The notes below the pieces were generated by a model. The model saw nothing but the letters and a program-made list of their open reading frames with translations, ran no database searches and was not told the origin of the DNA. A stretch of DNA of 64,000 nucleotides, taken from contig CALFIU010000129.1 in the NCBI GenBank assembly GCA_937877455.1, forward strand, positions 1 through 64,000, given 5' to 3'. The translations under genes were made by a program, and so were the position numbers. This DNA comes from an uncultured Bacteroidales bacterium. GTDB lineage: Bacteria; Bacteroidota; Bacteroidia; Bacteroidales; UBA3824. Shown here piece by piece: positions 1 to 8,919 of the stretch; positions within the stretch are counted from its first letter, which is position 1, and every line of letters starts with the position of its first letter.

Positions 1-92
1 GTGATTGGTACATACGTGTCCGCCCGCATATCGGTGATTGGTACATACGTGTCCGCCCGCATATCGGTGATTGGTACATACGTGTCCGACCG
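1..92. repeat. Three tandem 33-bp direct repeats
   Basis: Two identical 33-base units lie at 1-33 and 34-66, followed by a third that matches for about 26 bases from 67 with one mismatch. Each unit starts GTGATTGGTACATACGTGTC and ends in ATATCG. The array touches the window edge, so more units may lie upstream. There are no spacers, so it is not a CRISPR array. The core TACGTGTCCGC is the reverse complement of GCGGACACGTA at 46044-46054, linking it to the dispersed repeat family described below. Confidence 0.9.
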
Positions 93-101
93 TTCAAATG
101 A
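73..101 (-). repeat. Dispersed intergenic repeat, copy 1
   Basis: Read on the minus strand, this segment runs TCATTTGAACGG, then TCGGACACGTATGTACC. The same order of TCATTTGAA followed by GGACAC-like sequence appears at 4584-4622 and, on the minus strand, at 46170-46196. All copies are intergenic. It overlaps the last unit of the tandem array. Confidence 0.6.
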
Positions 102-112
102 ATTTGACGTGT

Positions 113-164
113 AAAAACACTAAAAACACGAAAAATTAATTTTTTTCGTGTTTTTAGTGTTTTT
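113..164. terminator. Perfect 23-bp A/T-rich hairpin, probable bidirectional terminator
   Basis: Left arm 113-135 and right arm 142-164 are perfect reverse complements of 23 bases around a 6-base loop. The arms consist of A/T runs broken by CAC and CACG. The hairpin lies 35 bases beyond the stop of the small minus-strand gene ending at 199 and supplies a T-rich tail in either direction. It is longer than a typical intrinsic terminator, so it could also be a repeat-element end. Confidence 0.65.
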
Positions 165-198
165 AGTAGTTAATATAAAAATCAAATCACAAAGATTT

Positions 199-414
199 TT
201 ATATGTTGTCGGTTTGTTTTTTGTGTTCGCGATATTTTTTTGCTCCGTATGCAACACCAGCAGCAATCAGTAGCGAAACACCTCCATCAAGCGGTATGGA
301 TGTTACAGCATTTTCATCAGGAACAGTTGGATCTCCGACGGAATTATCTGCCCATACCATTCCACATGTAAATAAACATAAGACAATCGCCAATAATATT
401 TTTTTAGTTTTCAT
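199..414 (-). CDS. Small exported protein with PID-CTERM-like C-terminal signal
   Basis: A 71-residue protein. It has an N-terminal signal peptide (lysines, then a hydrophobic stretch ending near VWA-D, about residues 1-22) and a short acidic, proline-containing linker. The C-terminus carries IPLDGG (about residues 40-45), a second hydrophobic segment LLIAAGVAYGAKKY and a basic tail. Known family: this tripartite tail of a PIDGG-like motif, hydrophobic stretch and basic end resembles the small PID-CTERM proteins of Bacteroidota, whose function is not established. It starts 8 bases beyond the stop of the large T9SS cargo gene, so the two are probably co-transcribed. The long hairpin at 113-164 would terminate the unit. 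Here Leu replaces the usual Ile in PIDGG. Confidence 0.75.
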   Translation of the reverse strand: MKTKKILLAIVLCLFTCGMVWADNSVGDPTVPDENAVTSIPLDGGVSLLIAAGVAYGAKKYREHKKQTDNI

Positions 415-421
415 TTTTTTG

Positions 422-3400
422 TTATTGTTTTATAAACTTAACAGATTTGTTAGCAATACGGATTATATAAAGTCCGCTATTAAGCGAAGAAATATCTATT
501 TGAGTTTGTGAGTCCAACACGCCCGATAATGATAGTTTTCCCATTTGATTGTAAATTCTAAAACTATTGCAACCTTCTGGTACTGAAATGTTGAGTTTTT
601 CGGTAGCAGGATTTGGCCATAGTTTTATGTCAACGGTGGATACTGGTTTTACATCCTTTGTTTCCACAGGTTGGTTTTCTATTTCTGTCAATAACGACGA
701 CGGAACATATTCTACTTGGTTGTCGAGTTCAACAACTTCTTGTTCAATAGTGTTTTCTTCGGTTTGTATTTCTTCAACTTCCACTTGCTCACGTTCGGGA
801 GCAGGGTTCATGTTTTTGAATACAAGATAAAAACGATTGTTAATAGAGCCACTTGCTGTTTCAAATTCGTAACTATCGTTTGTAATATCAACCACATTGC
901 CCAAAAGCGAATCTACTAAATAAACGTTGCCTTGGTTTAATGTTAATTCTCCTGCACTTAGGGTATAACTTCCTGATTGTGTGGCTATAAAACCAATGTT
1001 TATAACGGTAGAATCGGTTTGAGAATCCAACGCATTGATACAATAGTTGCCTTGCGGGGTTACAGAATATAAATCCAAACTACCGTTGTACATTTTATAG
1101 GCATCGTAGGCATTGTCGAAATTTTGTGTTGCACCGTCCCGGAAATAGATGGTGGTTATGTCAAAATCTTCGCCGTTGCTAATCAAAAGTTTTATTTTGT
1201 TGAAATCAACTGTTGTTGATTTTAAAATTGAATTTTTGTCAACAACTACATTTTCGTATTGTAACGTTATTAATGCGTCCGATGAATTAGCCCTTACAAA
1301 AAAGCCTTGTGTTGGCAATATGTATTGCGGATTGTGGTTATTGGTAACATCACCAGTTACTCCACTCTTTAAAGTGTTGGTTGTTCCGTCGGAATTGCAA
1401 ACATAATATTTGTTATCGTCATTGTCGAAGATATAAGCCGAGCCGTTAATGCCAATTTTAGAAACATTTTTCCAATCTATTGCCACGGTATATGGATTGC
1501 CAACATAATTCCAACCGTCAAGACCGTTGGCTGCTTTGTGATTTGCATCTACCTCTGCCACTCCATCATCATTTTTGGTGTAAGACAATTTTATGGTTAA
1601 TGGAGCATTTTTGGTTGTTCCTGTAAAGAAAAGAGATTTGTTTTGTTCAAAGCAATAGAAATTGTAGCCAACGCCGGGTTGATAAACATGGCGTTTTGCA
1701 TACAAACTTCCGGGTACTTTTTCCCATGCAACGCCTAAATATTTCGACACAGAATCGGCAAAATTATTATCTACGCTAAAAATTGCAGAATATTTTTCGT
1801 TAAAGCAATAACTTTCGTTATAAGTATAAAGATATGGATTATAACTATAATTACCTTGTAGAGCAGTGCTGTTGCAGTTGTAAACTGGCACTGCAAACCT
1901 ATCCCATTTTTTGTAACGGAAATATCTTTGCACCTTTACATTACATTCGCCAGTGATTTCTTTTTCGGAGGTGGAATAATATTTGCCATATAGTTGTGCG
2001 CCAACGGTGCGGTTTGCATTTTTTTCGTCAGCAACATCGGTATCAGCCAAAAGTTCTATGTAGCTACCGGGTTCGGTTACTATTACACCTTGTCCTTGTT
2101 CTGAAGAATTTACAACAAGTGCATATCCTGGCTCAATAACAACTTTGCTATTGTTTGACAAATGGAGCGATTTGGCATAATAAGTTTGTGTGGTTCCAGA
2201 AAAACTTCTTATTACAGGATATTTATTATCTGATTCTATTGCACCAACAAAGGCAGCTTTAGTATTGTCTGGTTTTCCTTTTGTCCAGTTTTTATCTTCT
2301 TCCCAATAATCGTTTTTTCCACCAGTCCAATAAGTTACAGGTACGCAATGTATTTTTACATGCATATATTGTCCTGTGCCTTCAACATCTGTTATGTAAT
2401 CGTATTCAAATGCTTTATTAAACATTGTGGTTTCTTCTATGGCTATACCCTTGGAAATACCGATGTATTTTGTATCTCCATTAATAAACGAAGTATTTTC
2501 GCTATTATCTAAACCATCAAACTTTGGATTTATTAATTTGCTGTAATCAAAATTAGCTGACACAGGAATTGCAAAACAACCATTTACGTAATCTAATGTT
2601 ACATATAATTCTTGGTCAAGATCAGCAGTAGAAAGAGTTGCGGTTGAGTCAAGTTTAAATGCTGTCAACAGATTGCCTGAAACTTTTACATTGGTTAGCG
2701 AAGGAGTTGATGATGGCATCTCTAAAATAGAGTAAAGACAACTTGCTGCATGAAATTTATTCAAATAATCACATTCTTCTGGCAACAACAATTTTGTAAG
2801 TTCTTTATCTTCATTTACCGTAACAGTTTCTATATTAACAGCAGTGCTAAGATCAAGAGAGTTTAACTCTGAACACCTATTGGCATAAACCTTTTTAAGC
2901 GATGCTAAATCAGAAGGCAAAGCAATGCCGCCGCTTAAAGGAGAACCGCTTAACCATATTTCTTCAATATTAGTACTATTAGAAATATTAACTTCATTGA
3001 GGGATTCGCATTTTTGGAAAAAATTGGTAGTACCTAATCCCGGTTCAGGATTTTCTTGCGAACATTCCAATATTTTTAAATTACCCAATCCGCTTCCATC
3101 AAAGGATACAAGACTCTGACATCCTCTAATACGAACATCCAAATCTTCAGTTGATTTGCTATTGCCCATTACCAATGATGTTAATTGTTGACATTGGTAT
3201 GCTTTAAATGTTTTTAATTTATGTTCTGATGGCATTGTTATTCCGTTAGCAAGGGGCGATTGGTTGATATAAACTTTTTCAAGGTTAGTACAGCCTGACA
3301 AGTTTACATAATTTAGATTTTCACATTTTTGATACCAATAACGTGATGCTCCAACGTCAGAACAAATAAATTCTTTTAGATTATATAATTTGCTTCCGTC

Positions 3401-4195
3401 AAAGGATTTTAGACATTGACAACCATCAATTTTAACTATTAAAGGATTTGTACTTTTAGATTCACCCATATTTAATGAAGTCAATAAACAACACTCTCTT
3501 GCTGAAAATGTTTCTAAAAAATGTTCGTTAGGCAAAATAATCGTTTTAAGTTTTTTACACCTATATAAATCAATCTTTTTTATATTAGTACAACCACTTA
3601 AATCGAGTGTTTTAAGACTTCTTATGTTATTGTCAGTATCACTACTCCATTGTCCTTTTAACTCTGATAAATTATGCAAATATTTACCATAAAAGGTTTC
3701 TAATGCTCTCAAACCACTTATGTCAATATTCAATGCAGTTGTACTATTAGATTCTCCCATAGATAAACCGGTGAGTGCATGGCATTCAGAAATATTGAAA
3801 CTCTTAAGCATGTGTGTTTCGGGCATTGTTAATGATGTTAATGATGTATCTTTTTGAAGATTTACAGTTTCCAAATTTGAACAGCCCGTTAAATCAACCT
3901 TTTTAAGAGCAGTACATTTGTTCAAAGATAATTCTTTTAAGTTTGGGAAAAATATAGCATTAACCTCACCAACCGAAGTGTTACTTTCCATTGATATTTT
4001 AATTACATCTGCGGCTTCGTCATCCTCCAAGTTACCATTATTATTTTTGTCCCAATTAGAAGATACATAATTCCTAAATGTCTCATCAGGAAAATTAGTC
4101 GAATCTATTGCAATAGGATACGTTACTTGCGCCCATGATTTTGATAACGAGAGCAGAAAAACAACTACAACAAATATGTATTTAAAGTTTTTCAT
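422..4195 (-). CDS. Large secreted leucine-rich-repeat protein with T9SS sorting domain
   Basis: A 1257-residue exported protein. A signal peptide (about 1-22, ending SWA-Q) is followed by an EF-hand-like calcium loop at about residues 49-60 (DKNNNGNLEDDE, with acidic or Asn ligands at 1, 3, 5, 9 and 12). About 450 residues of irregular leucine-rich repeats follow, with spaced L..L.L..C..L..V.L patterns like BspA-type surface LRR proteins. The middle has a YWTGGKNDYW segment common in Bacteroidota surface proteins, then beta-rich sequence and a Glu/Val-rich linker. The last about 70 residues form a type A T9SS C-terminal domain (LWPNPATEKLNIS, IYNQMGK, GLYIIRI). Inference: it is exported by Sec, crosses the outer membrane by T9SS and is anchored or released at the surface, perhaps as an adhesin. 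It is followed by the PID-CTERM-like gene. Confidence 0.9.
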   Translation of the reverse strand: MKNFKYIFVVVVFLLSLSKSWAQVTYPIAIDSTNFPDETFRNYVSSNWDKNNNGNLEDDEAADVIKISMESNTSVGEVNAIFFPNLKELSLNKCTALKKVDLTGCSNLETVNLQKDTSLTSLTMPETHMLKSFNISECHALTGLSMGESNSTTALNIDISGLRALETFYGKYLHNLSELKGQWSSDTDNNIRSLKTLDLSGCTNIKKIDLYRCKKLKTIILPNEHFLETFSARECCLLTSLNMGESKSTNPLIVKIDGCQCLKSFDGSKLYNLKEFICSDVGASRYWYQKCENLNYVNLSGCTNLEKVYINQSPLANGITMPSEHKLKTFKAYQCQQLTSLVMGNSKSTEDLDVRIRGCQSLVSFDGSGLGNLKILECSQENPEPGLGTTNFFQKCESLNEVNISNSTNIEEIWLSGSPLSGGIALPSDLASLKKVYANRCSELNSLDLSTAVNIETVTVNEDKELTKLLLPEECDYLNKFHAASCLYSILEMPSSTPSLTNVKVSGNLLTAFKLDSTATLSTADLDQELYVTLDYVNGCFAIPVSANFDYSKLINPKFDGLDNSENTSFINGDTKYIGISKGIAIEETTMFNKAFEYDYITDVEGTGQYMHVKIHCVPVTYWTGGKNDYWEEDKNWTKGKPDNTKAAFVGAIESDNKYPVIRSFSGTTQTYYAKSLHLSNNSKVVIEPGYALVVNSSEQGQGVIVTEPGSYIELLADTDVADEKNANRTVGAQLYGKYYSTSEKEITGECNVKVQRYFRYKKWDRFAVPVYNCNSTALQGNYSYNPYLYTYNESYCFNEKYSAIFSVDNNFADSVSKYLGVAWEKVPGSLYAKRHVYQPGVGYNFYCFEQNKSLFFTGTTKNAPLTIKLSYTKNDDGVAEVDANHKAANGLDGWNYVGNPYTVAIDWKNVSKIGINGSAYIFDNDDNKYYVCNSDGTTNTLKSGVTGDVTNNHNPQYILPTQGFFVRANSSDALITLQYENVVVDKNSILKSTTVDFNKIKLLISNGEDFDITTIYFRDGATQNFDNAYDAYKMYNGSLDLYSVTPQGNYCINALDSQTDSTVINIGFIATQSGSYTLSAGELTLNQGNVYLVDSLLGNVVDITNDSYEFETASGSINNRFYLVFKNMNPAPEREQVEVEEIQTEENTIEQEVVELDNQVEYVPSSLLTEIENQPVETKDVKPVSTVDIKLWPNPATEKLNISVPEGCNSFRIYNQMGKLSLSGVLDSQTQIDISSLNSGLYIIRIANKSVKFIKQ

Positions 4196-4740
4196 AGTTT
4201 TTAATACGAATATTTATTATTTTTTATATCTTATTTTGTTTTTTATTAACAACACTTACCTACGTTTTATTTTAGTAAATGCGATAAGAGATTTTTTAAG
4301 TGCTTAAAAAAAAAATAGGTTAAGTCAATTACATGTTTGTTTATGTAAATTTTTAACTACATTACCCCCCCCCAGCGAGAATAATATAAAAGATAAATAA
4401 CTTTTTCATAATAATTATTAAATTATTATTTTTCATTTTCTTGTTTTTTACTTTCTTTTACGCAAACAAAATGCCTTTGTTTCATAAAAAAAGATTTTTT
4501 GGGGTATATTAACATTTATTTAAAATAGCACGATTAAAAACAAAAATTTCGATAAAACTAAGTTCATTGATAAAATGTCAAAATCATTTGAAAGGGCAAT
4601 ATTGCCAGCGGACACATAGGTTTAATACAAAACGTGTTATTACATATAAACCCATGTACGCAATACAACAGCATAAAATCATGCTAATGAGTTTTTTTTC
4701 AGACACCAATAATCAGTGATACACCCGATATTGCAGCCAA
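4196..4740. other. Non-coding stretch upstream of the T9SS cargo gene
   Basis: About 550 bases of very AT-rich DNA with no convincing gene. It should contain the promoter of the minus-strand cargo gene, but no clear TAnnTTTG box was found. It holds a run of nine or more C at about 4365-4373, unusual in this background and a possible slippage site, and the second copy of the dispersed repeat at 4584-4622. Confidence 0.5.
4584..4622 (+). repeat. Dispersed intergenic repeat, copy 2
   Basis: This copy reads TCATTTGAA, then a small palindrome (GGGCAATATTGCC), then GCGGACACATAGGTT. The two outer blocks match, in the same order, the minus-strand copies at 73-101 and 46170-46196. The inserted palindrome is specific to this copy. 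Confidence 0.6.
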
Positions 4741-4789
4741 AAAAGTTGTATTGCATACATACCAATTATACTCCAATACAACTTTTTAG
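4738..4789 (-). terminator. Terminator of metA
   Basis: The arms AAAAGTTGTATTG (4741-4753) and its exact complement (4774-4786) form a 13-bp stem with a 20-base loop. On the minus strand the right arm comes first and the hairpin is followed by a T-run (complement of the A-run at 4739-4744). It lies just beyond the metA stop. Confidence 0.8.
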
Positions 4790-4801
4790 ACAGTTTTGTT
4801 G

Positions 4802-5719
4802 TTATTCAATATCGTTAATATTATAAGGTGTGGCTTGATAAACAAAATAGTTGAGCCAATTAGAAAACATAAGGTTAGCCGTGCTACGCCACCGCACAAC
4901 AGGCGTATTGTTTGGATTGTTGTCTAGATAATAATTTTTTGGTATGTTTATAGGCAAGTTTTTTGCTAAATCTCGACGATATTCGTTGTCGAGCGTTCCA
5001 GAATTATATTCGGCATGTCCAGTGAGATAAAGTTCTCTTCCGTCTCGTGCCATAAGCATGTATATCCCCGCGTCGGGACTTACCGCTAACGTTTTCAACG
5101 ACAAAACCTTGGAGACATCGTCCGCCCATATCTCGGTGTGTCGGCTATGCGGAACATAAAACACATCGTCAAATCCTCTAAAAATTGGATTGTACGGGTC
5201 GAGAACCTTATGTTCAAACACACCAAACATTTTTTGTGTCAGATTGTGCTTTGGCACACCGTAATAATAATAAAGAGCAGCGTAAGCCGACCAACAAATA
5301 AACATTTTGGCAGTAACATTGGTACGCGCCCAATCGAGCATTTCGGTTAGTTCGCTCCAATAGTTTACATCTTCAAATTCAAGATGTTCAACAGGCGCTC
5401 CCGTCATAATAAGTCCATCATACTTACGTTTTTTTACCTCATCAAAATCAACATAAAATTGCATCATGTGTTCGATAGGCGTATTTTTAGAAGTATGACT
5501 CCTCATCTTAATAAAATCTATTTCGATTTGGAGTGGCGAGTTGGAAAGTAGCCTAATCAAATCGGTTTCGGTGGTTATTTTTATAGGCATAAGGTTGAGA
5601 ATTGCAATACGCAACGGCCTAATATCCTGCGAATTGGCCTTACTATGGTCAAATACAAAAATGTTTTCGCGTTTTAGCAACTCAATTGCTGGCAACTTAT
5701 CCGGTATGTTCAACGGCAT
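4802..5719 (-). CDS. metA: Homoserine O-acetyltransferase (MetA family)
   Basis: Acylates the hydroxyl of L-homoserine, the committing step of methionine synthesis, in the cytosol. Counting from the start chosen here, the catalytic residues fall at the E. coli MetA positions: Cys142 (ICWSAYAAL), His235 and Glu237 (TGHAEY). Residue 111 is Glu (TGAPVEHLEF). In the family Glu111 goes with acetyl-CoA use and Gly111 with succinyl-CoA, so an acetyltransferase is predicted. The start at 5719 (MPLNIPDKLPA) is set by a strong AGGAGG at 5725-5730, by the E. coli numbering, and by the family's conserved N-terminus. A longer reading frame starting at 5746 adds nine residues without support. Length is 305 residues, normal for the family. 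It has its own terminator. No methionine biosynthesis neighbour is present. Confidence 0.95.
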   Translation of the reverse strand: MPLNIPDKLPAIELLKRENIFVFDHSKANSQDIRPLRIAILNLMPIKITTETDLIRLLSNSPLQIEIDFIKMRSHTSKNTPIEHMMQFYVDFDEVKKRKYDGLIMTGAPVEHLEFEDVNYWSELTEMLDWARTNVTAKMFICWSAYAALYYYYGVPKHNLTQKMFGVFEHKVLDPYNPIFRGFDDVFYVPHSRHTEIWADDVSKVLSLKTLAVSPDAGIYMLMARDGRELYLTGHAEYNSGTLDNEYRRDLAKNLPINIPKNYYLDNNPNNTPVVRWRSTANLMFSNWLNYFVYQATPYNINDIE

Positions 5720-5724
5720 ATCAA

Positions 5725-5730
5725 CCTCCT
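5725..5730 (-). promoter_or_regulatory. Strong Shine-Dalgarno site fixing the metA start
   Basis: On the minus strand AGGAGG lies five bases before the ATG at 5719. Most genes in this window lack such a site, as is usual in Bacteroidota. It excludes the in-frame upstream ATG at 5746. Confidence 0.8.
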
Positions 5731-5927
5731 TTGTTAAAAAATTCAACCGACAAAATTAAAACATTTATACCAAAAATCAAATCTTTTAACAAATGTAATA
5801 TTACATTTTTTCATAGTATCCATTCCACCATTGGCAGATAATTTTTACAAAAAAAATCCGATTTTATTTTCCGCATACAAACACCACATCGCCTCTAATG
5901 AGAGATAACTGAGAGGTAAGGTCTTTG

Positions 5928-7391
5928 CTAACGTCTTTCAAACATAATTAAATCTCCACCATGCATTAAAATTTTCCAATCTTTGCTTTTTTTAAGGCTA
6001 TCTACGTCAGCAGGCGAACCCTCAACTGGTGGCAATGGATGAACTTTTGTAATAACATAACGAGCATCGGCAATGTTAGGAAAACTATAAACTTTTTCGC
6101 GCATAGCCAAATGAGGAAGCATACAACTTGTTACGCAAACTGCCGATGTGTCATCAACATTTTCTATCATGTGATGACCAATATCCACATTTATATCAGG
6201 ACGAAAATAATGATCGTCGGTATAAAACCGAACTCTATTTTGCGCTAAATAAAATTGAGGATTATTGATTGTGTAAAAGGTAGAAACAATACTCGCCATT
6301 GCCGCACCACAAGCAAAAATTTTTGCTATCGCACTGTTTTTTATCTTACCAACAACACAAAACGCACCTGCGGCAACAATAGGAGCAAATCCAATGTTGT
6401 AATGATAGGCAATGCTCCAACAACCGGGACTTTCGGTAAACATCTTGGCTGCCACCAACGGAATCATCATTATAAAATAGTTTGGCTTTACCAATAATAT
6501 TATTGCACCCGAAAGCATCAGCGTAAGCCAAAACTCAACCTTTACATATTCGCCCCTTGGTACTCCAACAGTGTTGACAAATAGTTGTCGCAATGCCTCA
6601 ATCGGGTGCGCAAAAGCACTTGCTACCACTTGTAACATACTATTGCCCCACTTTGAATATTGCCAATCGGAAAAAGCATGTTCGCCACCAAGCCATGGCA
6701 TTATACAAAGCGTTACAATAAAATAATAAAAAAGAGAAAATATTGCATATCCAATAAGCAATCTAACAGATTTATTGTCAGACCGATAATCAAAAATTAA
6801 TGCAATGCTTATAAAAAAAGCCCACATTGCCATGGCTTCGCCCCCTGAAATTATAAAGAGCATCAAAAATGATGACAATTTATATTTTCGGATTTTAAAA
6901 GCATAAAGAAACCACGGAAGCACCATAGCCGACACCACCGACGAATGGTAATCCATCGACAATGCATGCCAAACAGCAAAATAACAATAAAAGAAAACCA
7001 ACGATAATAGTTGTATTACAGGAGATTTTGTACAACAGCCAACAAATTTGTAAACGCCAATTCCACCAAATGCCGCTGCCAACGCTTGCACCACAAGCAT
7101 AGTATAAGACCCTAACAGATAACTTAATGGAGCAAAAAACATTAATTGCCAATCGAAATGCCTCGCCAACACATTAATATGTTCTTGTTGAAAAACACAT
7201 CCATAATTTAGTTTAAAATGCGAATAACTATAAACAGCATTATTAACTATACCAAGGTCGATGGCATAAGTACGAAACATCTGATGGTTTACAATCGAAA
7301 TTAACAAATAACACACCAGACTTAAAAGCATGATAAACAATGCTATAACATCGTATTCGCGCTGTTTTAGTTTTATCCCAACAAAGTCCAT
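5928..7391 (-). CDS. DUF2079-family polytopic membrane protein
   Basis: A 487-residue integral membrane protein with about 10-12 hydrophobic segments. The N-terminal segment (about 15-35) is followed by the YAIDLGIVNNAVY, HINVLARHFDWQLMF and LLGSYTMLVVQALAAAFGG motifs that mark DUF2079. The C-terminal about 100 residues are soluble. Known family: DUF2079 proteins are thought to relate to GT-C membrane glycosyltransferases, but the substrate is unknown. Here the region corresponding to the first outer loop has Asp in AIDLG, as expected for a GT-C acidic residue, which is only suggestive. It stands alone between metA and the acetyltransferase. A TATTTTTG box on the minus strand at 7397-7404 is very close to the start, so the true start or leader is uncertain. 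Confidence 0.7.
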   Translation of the reverse strand: MDFVGIKLKQREYDVIALFIMLLSLVCYLLISIVNHQMFRTYAIDLGIVNNAVYSYSHFKLNYGCVFQQEHINVLARHFDWQLMFFAPLSYLLGSYTMLVVQALAAAFGGIGVYKFVGCCTKSPVIQLLSLVFFYCYFAVWHALSMDYHSSVVSAMVLPWFLYAFKIRKYKLSSFLMLFIISGGEAMAMWAFFISIALIFDYRSDNKSVRLLIGYAIFSLFYYFIVTLCIMPWLGGEHAFSDWQYSKWGNSMLQVVASAFAHPIEALRQLFVNTVGVPRGEYVKVEFWLTLMLSGAIILLVKPNYFIMMIPLVAAKMFTESPGCWSIAYHYNIGFAPIVAAGAFCVVGKIKNSAIAKIFACGAAMASIVSTFYTINNPQFYLAQNRVRFYTDDHYFRPDINVDIGHHMIENVDDTSAVCVTSCMLPHLAMREKVYSFPNIADARYVITKVHPLPPVEGSPADVDSLKKSKDWKILMHGGDLIMFERR

Positions 7392-7500
7392 TGATACAAA
7401 AATAAAAATTATACAGCCAACAATGCTGTAAAAATTTCAACAGACAACTCTATAAAAAATTTATTGGTTTTCTTTTCTAAAAATAAACCAACAATGCCAA

Positions 7501-8013
7501 TTAAGCATCAATTTCCATAATAAAATCGTTCATAAAATAGCCATTTCCAATATCAAAATCGCCACATTGTGCTATACGCATACCCATTTTGAGATAAAAA
7601 CCTACAGCGGGATTGTTTCTATTAACGTTGAGTTGTACTTTGCACGGCGATACATTTTCTTGATGTACATAATCAAGCACATGTTTAAAAAGTGTCGTTC
7701 CAATTCTTGAATGCCAACAATCAGGCAAAACATAAAGTTTTTCAAGATGAAAAACATCCTTACCATCGGGTCTAACACTTGCGTATCCAATGTCGCCATC
7801 AAGCGTTGAAGCTACAAAAAAAACATTTTTTTCGTCAACAATCTGTTTTTTAAGGCTTTGTTCAGAATACATCATTTCCATCATATACGGAATTTGTCCT
7901 TCGGGCAAAATATCTTTGTAGGTATAAGGAAACGCTATTTCTGCAATCGGCCTTATGACTGGAATGTCGTCAACACCAGCCATTCTAATTTTTATTTTTT
8001 CGGGAAGAGCCAT
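7501..8013 (-). CDS. GNAT-family N-acetyltransferase
   Basis: A 170-residue cytosolic protein with the GNAT fold layout. An N-terminal strand (IKIRMAGVDDIPVIRPIAEIAF) leads to FHLEKLYVLPDCWHSRIGTTLFKHV at about residues 90-115. There the acetyl-CoA loop usually written Q/RxxGxG/A is degenerate (HSRIGT). NPAVGFYLKMGM follows at about 135-146, a typical motif B. Substrate unknown; FYxKxGF-type tails are common in amino-acid or small-molecule acetyltransferases. Only 14 bases separate it from the coiled-coil gene upstream on the same strand, so they may be one transcript. Confidence 0.8.
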   Translation of the reverse strand: MALPEKIKIRMAGVDDIPVIRPIAEIAFPYTYKDILPEGQIPYMMEMMYSEQSLKKQIVDEKNVFFVASTLDGDIGYASVRPDGKDVFHLEKLYVLPDCWHSRIGTTLFKHVLDYVHQENVSPCKVQLNVNRNNPAVGFYLKMGMRIAQCGDFDIGNGYFMNDFIMEIDA

Positions 8014-8027
8014 TAAATTAAACCTAT

Positions 8028-8840
8028 TTACACATTCAACGCATTGACTTTCAAGGCAGTAAAAACAGCCACACCCACGGCTATTGCCGTAAGTACAACC
8101 AAAACTATAACAATAGTCTTCAACGATTTTACTTGCGCTTCTGTATTATCAACTTTTGTTGCAACGGTTTTATCCGATGATATTTCTATAAGATTTTTAA
8201 GCGTTTTGTTGTTTTGTTGCTGTTCGTCGGTTAAAGCGGAAATCAACGCTGTAACTTTATTAAGTCGTTCTGGAAAATCTATCTGTTCTATCTTCGATCT
8301 CAATTCTGCAGTACTCTGTGCCAATTCGAGATAAGAATTTAATATCTTGTCTGTGTTGGCAACCTGCGCTTGTTGGCTTTTGCTAAGTTGAGCAATTTTT
8401 TCTGCGCTTTCTGCCGCCGATTTTTTTATAATAGAATCTTGATTAGCAATTTTTGCTTGTGCCTCTTTAACAAGCTGATTAATAGAAGCCTGCTGCTGTG
8501 CTTCAGCGTTGGCAAGTAGCGATTTAGCGTTAGCATTGGCTGTTGCAACGGCTTCGCCATATTTGTCAAGCATTGCAGACTGGCTGTTTACCGTATCTTT
8601 AAAATGAGTAATTAATTCTGCGGCCTTAGCACTATTATTTTCGGTGGCTTGTTGTAAATATTGCTCATAAAGTTGAGTAAGTTTACCAATATTTTCAGAA
8701 AACTCACCGTGTATTTTTTGCGCCTCGTCTATCACATTTTGCGATGCCTCGCCTGCTTGCGAAATTTGCTTGGCTGCCGACTGCAAATTTTCTAAATCTT
8801 TTTGTAACTGAGCCAACTCGTTGGTTATCAAGTCTTTCAT
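8028..8840 (-). CDS. Coiled-coil protein with C-terminal membrane anchor
   Basis: A 270-residue protein, almost entirely predicted coiled coil from residue 1 to about 235 (heptads rich in Ala, Gln, Lys, Glu, with SAAKQISQAGEASQN and NANAKSLLANAEAQQQ blocks). It ends in one hydrophobic segment, TIVIVLVVLTAIAVGVAVFTAL (about 243-264), and a short tail. There is no signal peptide, so it should be tail-anchored in the inner membrane with its coiled coil in the cytosol. No named family was recognised; the architecture resembles methyl-accepting or LapA/DUF-type helical membrane proteins. It lies 80 bases after the giant helicase on the same strand and could be its membrane partner. Confidence 0.7.
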   Translation of the reverse strand: MKDLITNELAQLQKDLENLQSAAKQISQAGEASQNVIDEAQKIHGEFSENIGKLTQLYEQYLQQATENNSAKAAELITHFKDTVNSQSAMLDKYGEAVATANANAKSLLANAEAQQQASINQLVKEAQAKIANQDSIIKKSAAESAEKIAQLSKSQQAQVANTDKILNSYLELAQSTAELRSKIEQIDFPERLNKVTALISALTDEQQQNNKTLKNLIEISSDKTVATKVDNTEAQVKSLKTIVIVLVVLTAIAVGVAVFTALKVNALNV

Positions 8841-8919
8841 ATTTTATGTTTTTTATTTCAAATTTTAAAACTTTTCTAAAAACTTTTGTAATAATTTACC
8901 TACAATTTTTAGAAAAAAA

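Noticed and set aside
1..92. Possible CRISPR array at the window start
   Set aside because: The 33-base units are directly adjacent with no spacers, and no cas gene is present in the window.
203..511. 102-codon plus-strand frame opposite the PID-CTERM-like gene
   Set aside because: It is antisense to a small gene with a clear signal peptide and sorting tail, and crosses into the cargo gene. Composition looks like a shadow frame.
5747..5927. SAM riboswitch upstream of metA
   Set aside because: Looked for SAM-I and SAM-II core patterns on the minus strand and found none that I could trace. Only weak local pairing is present.
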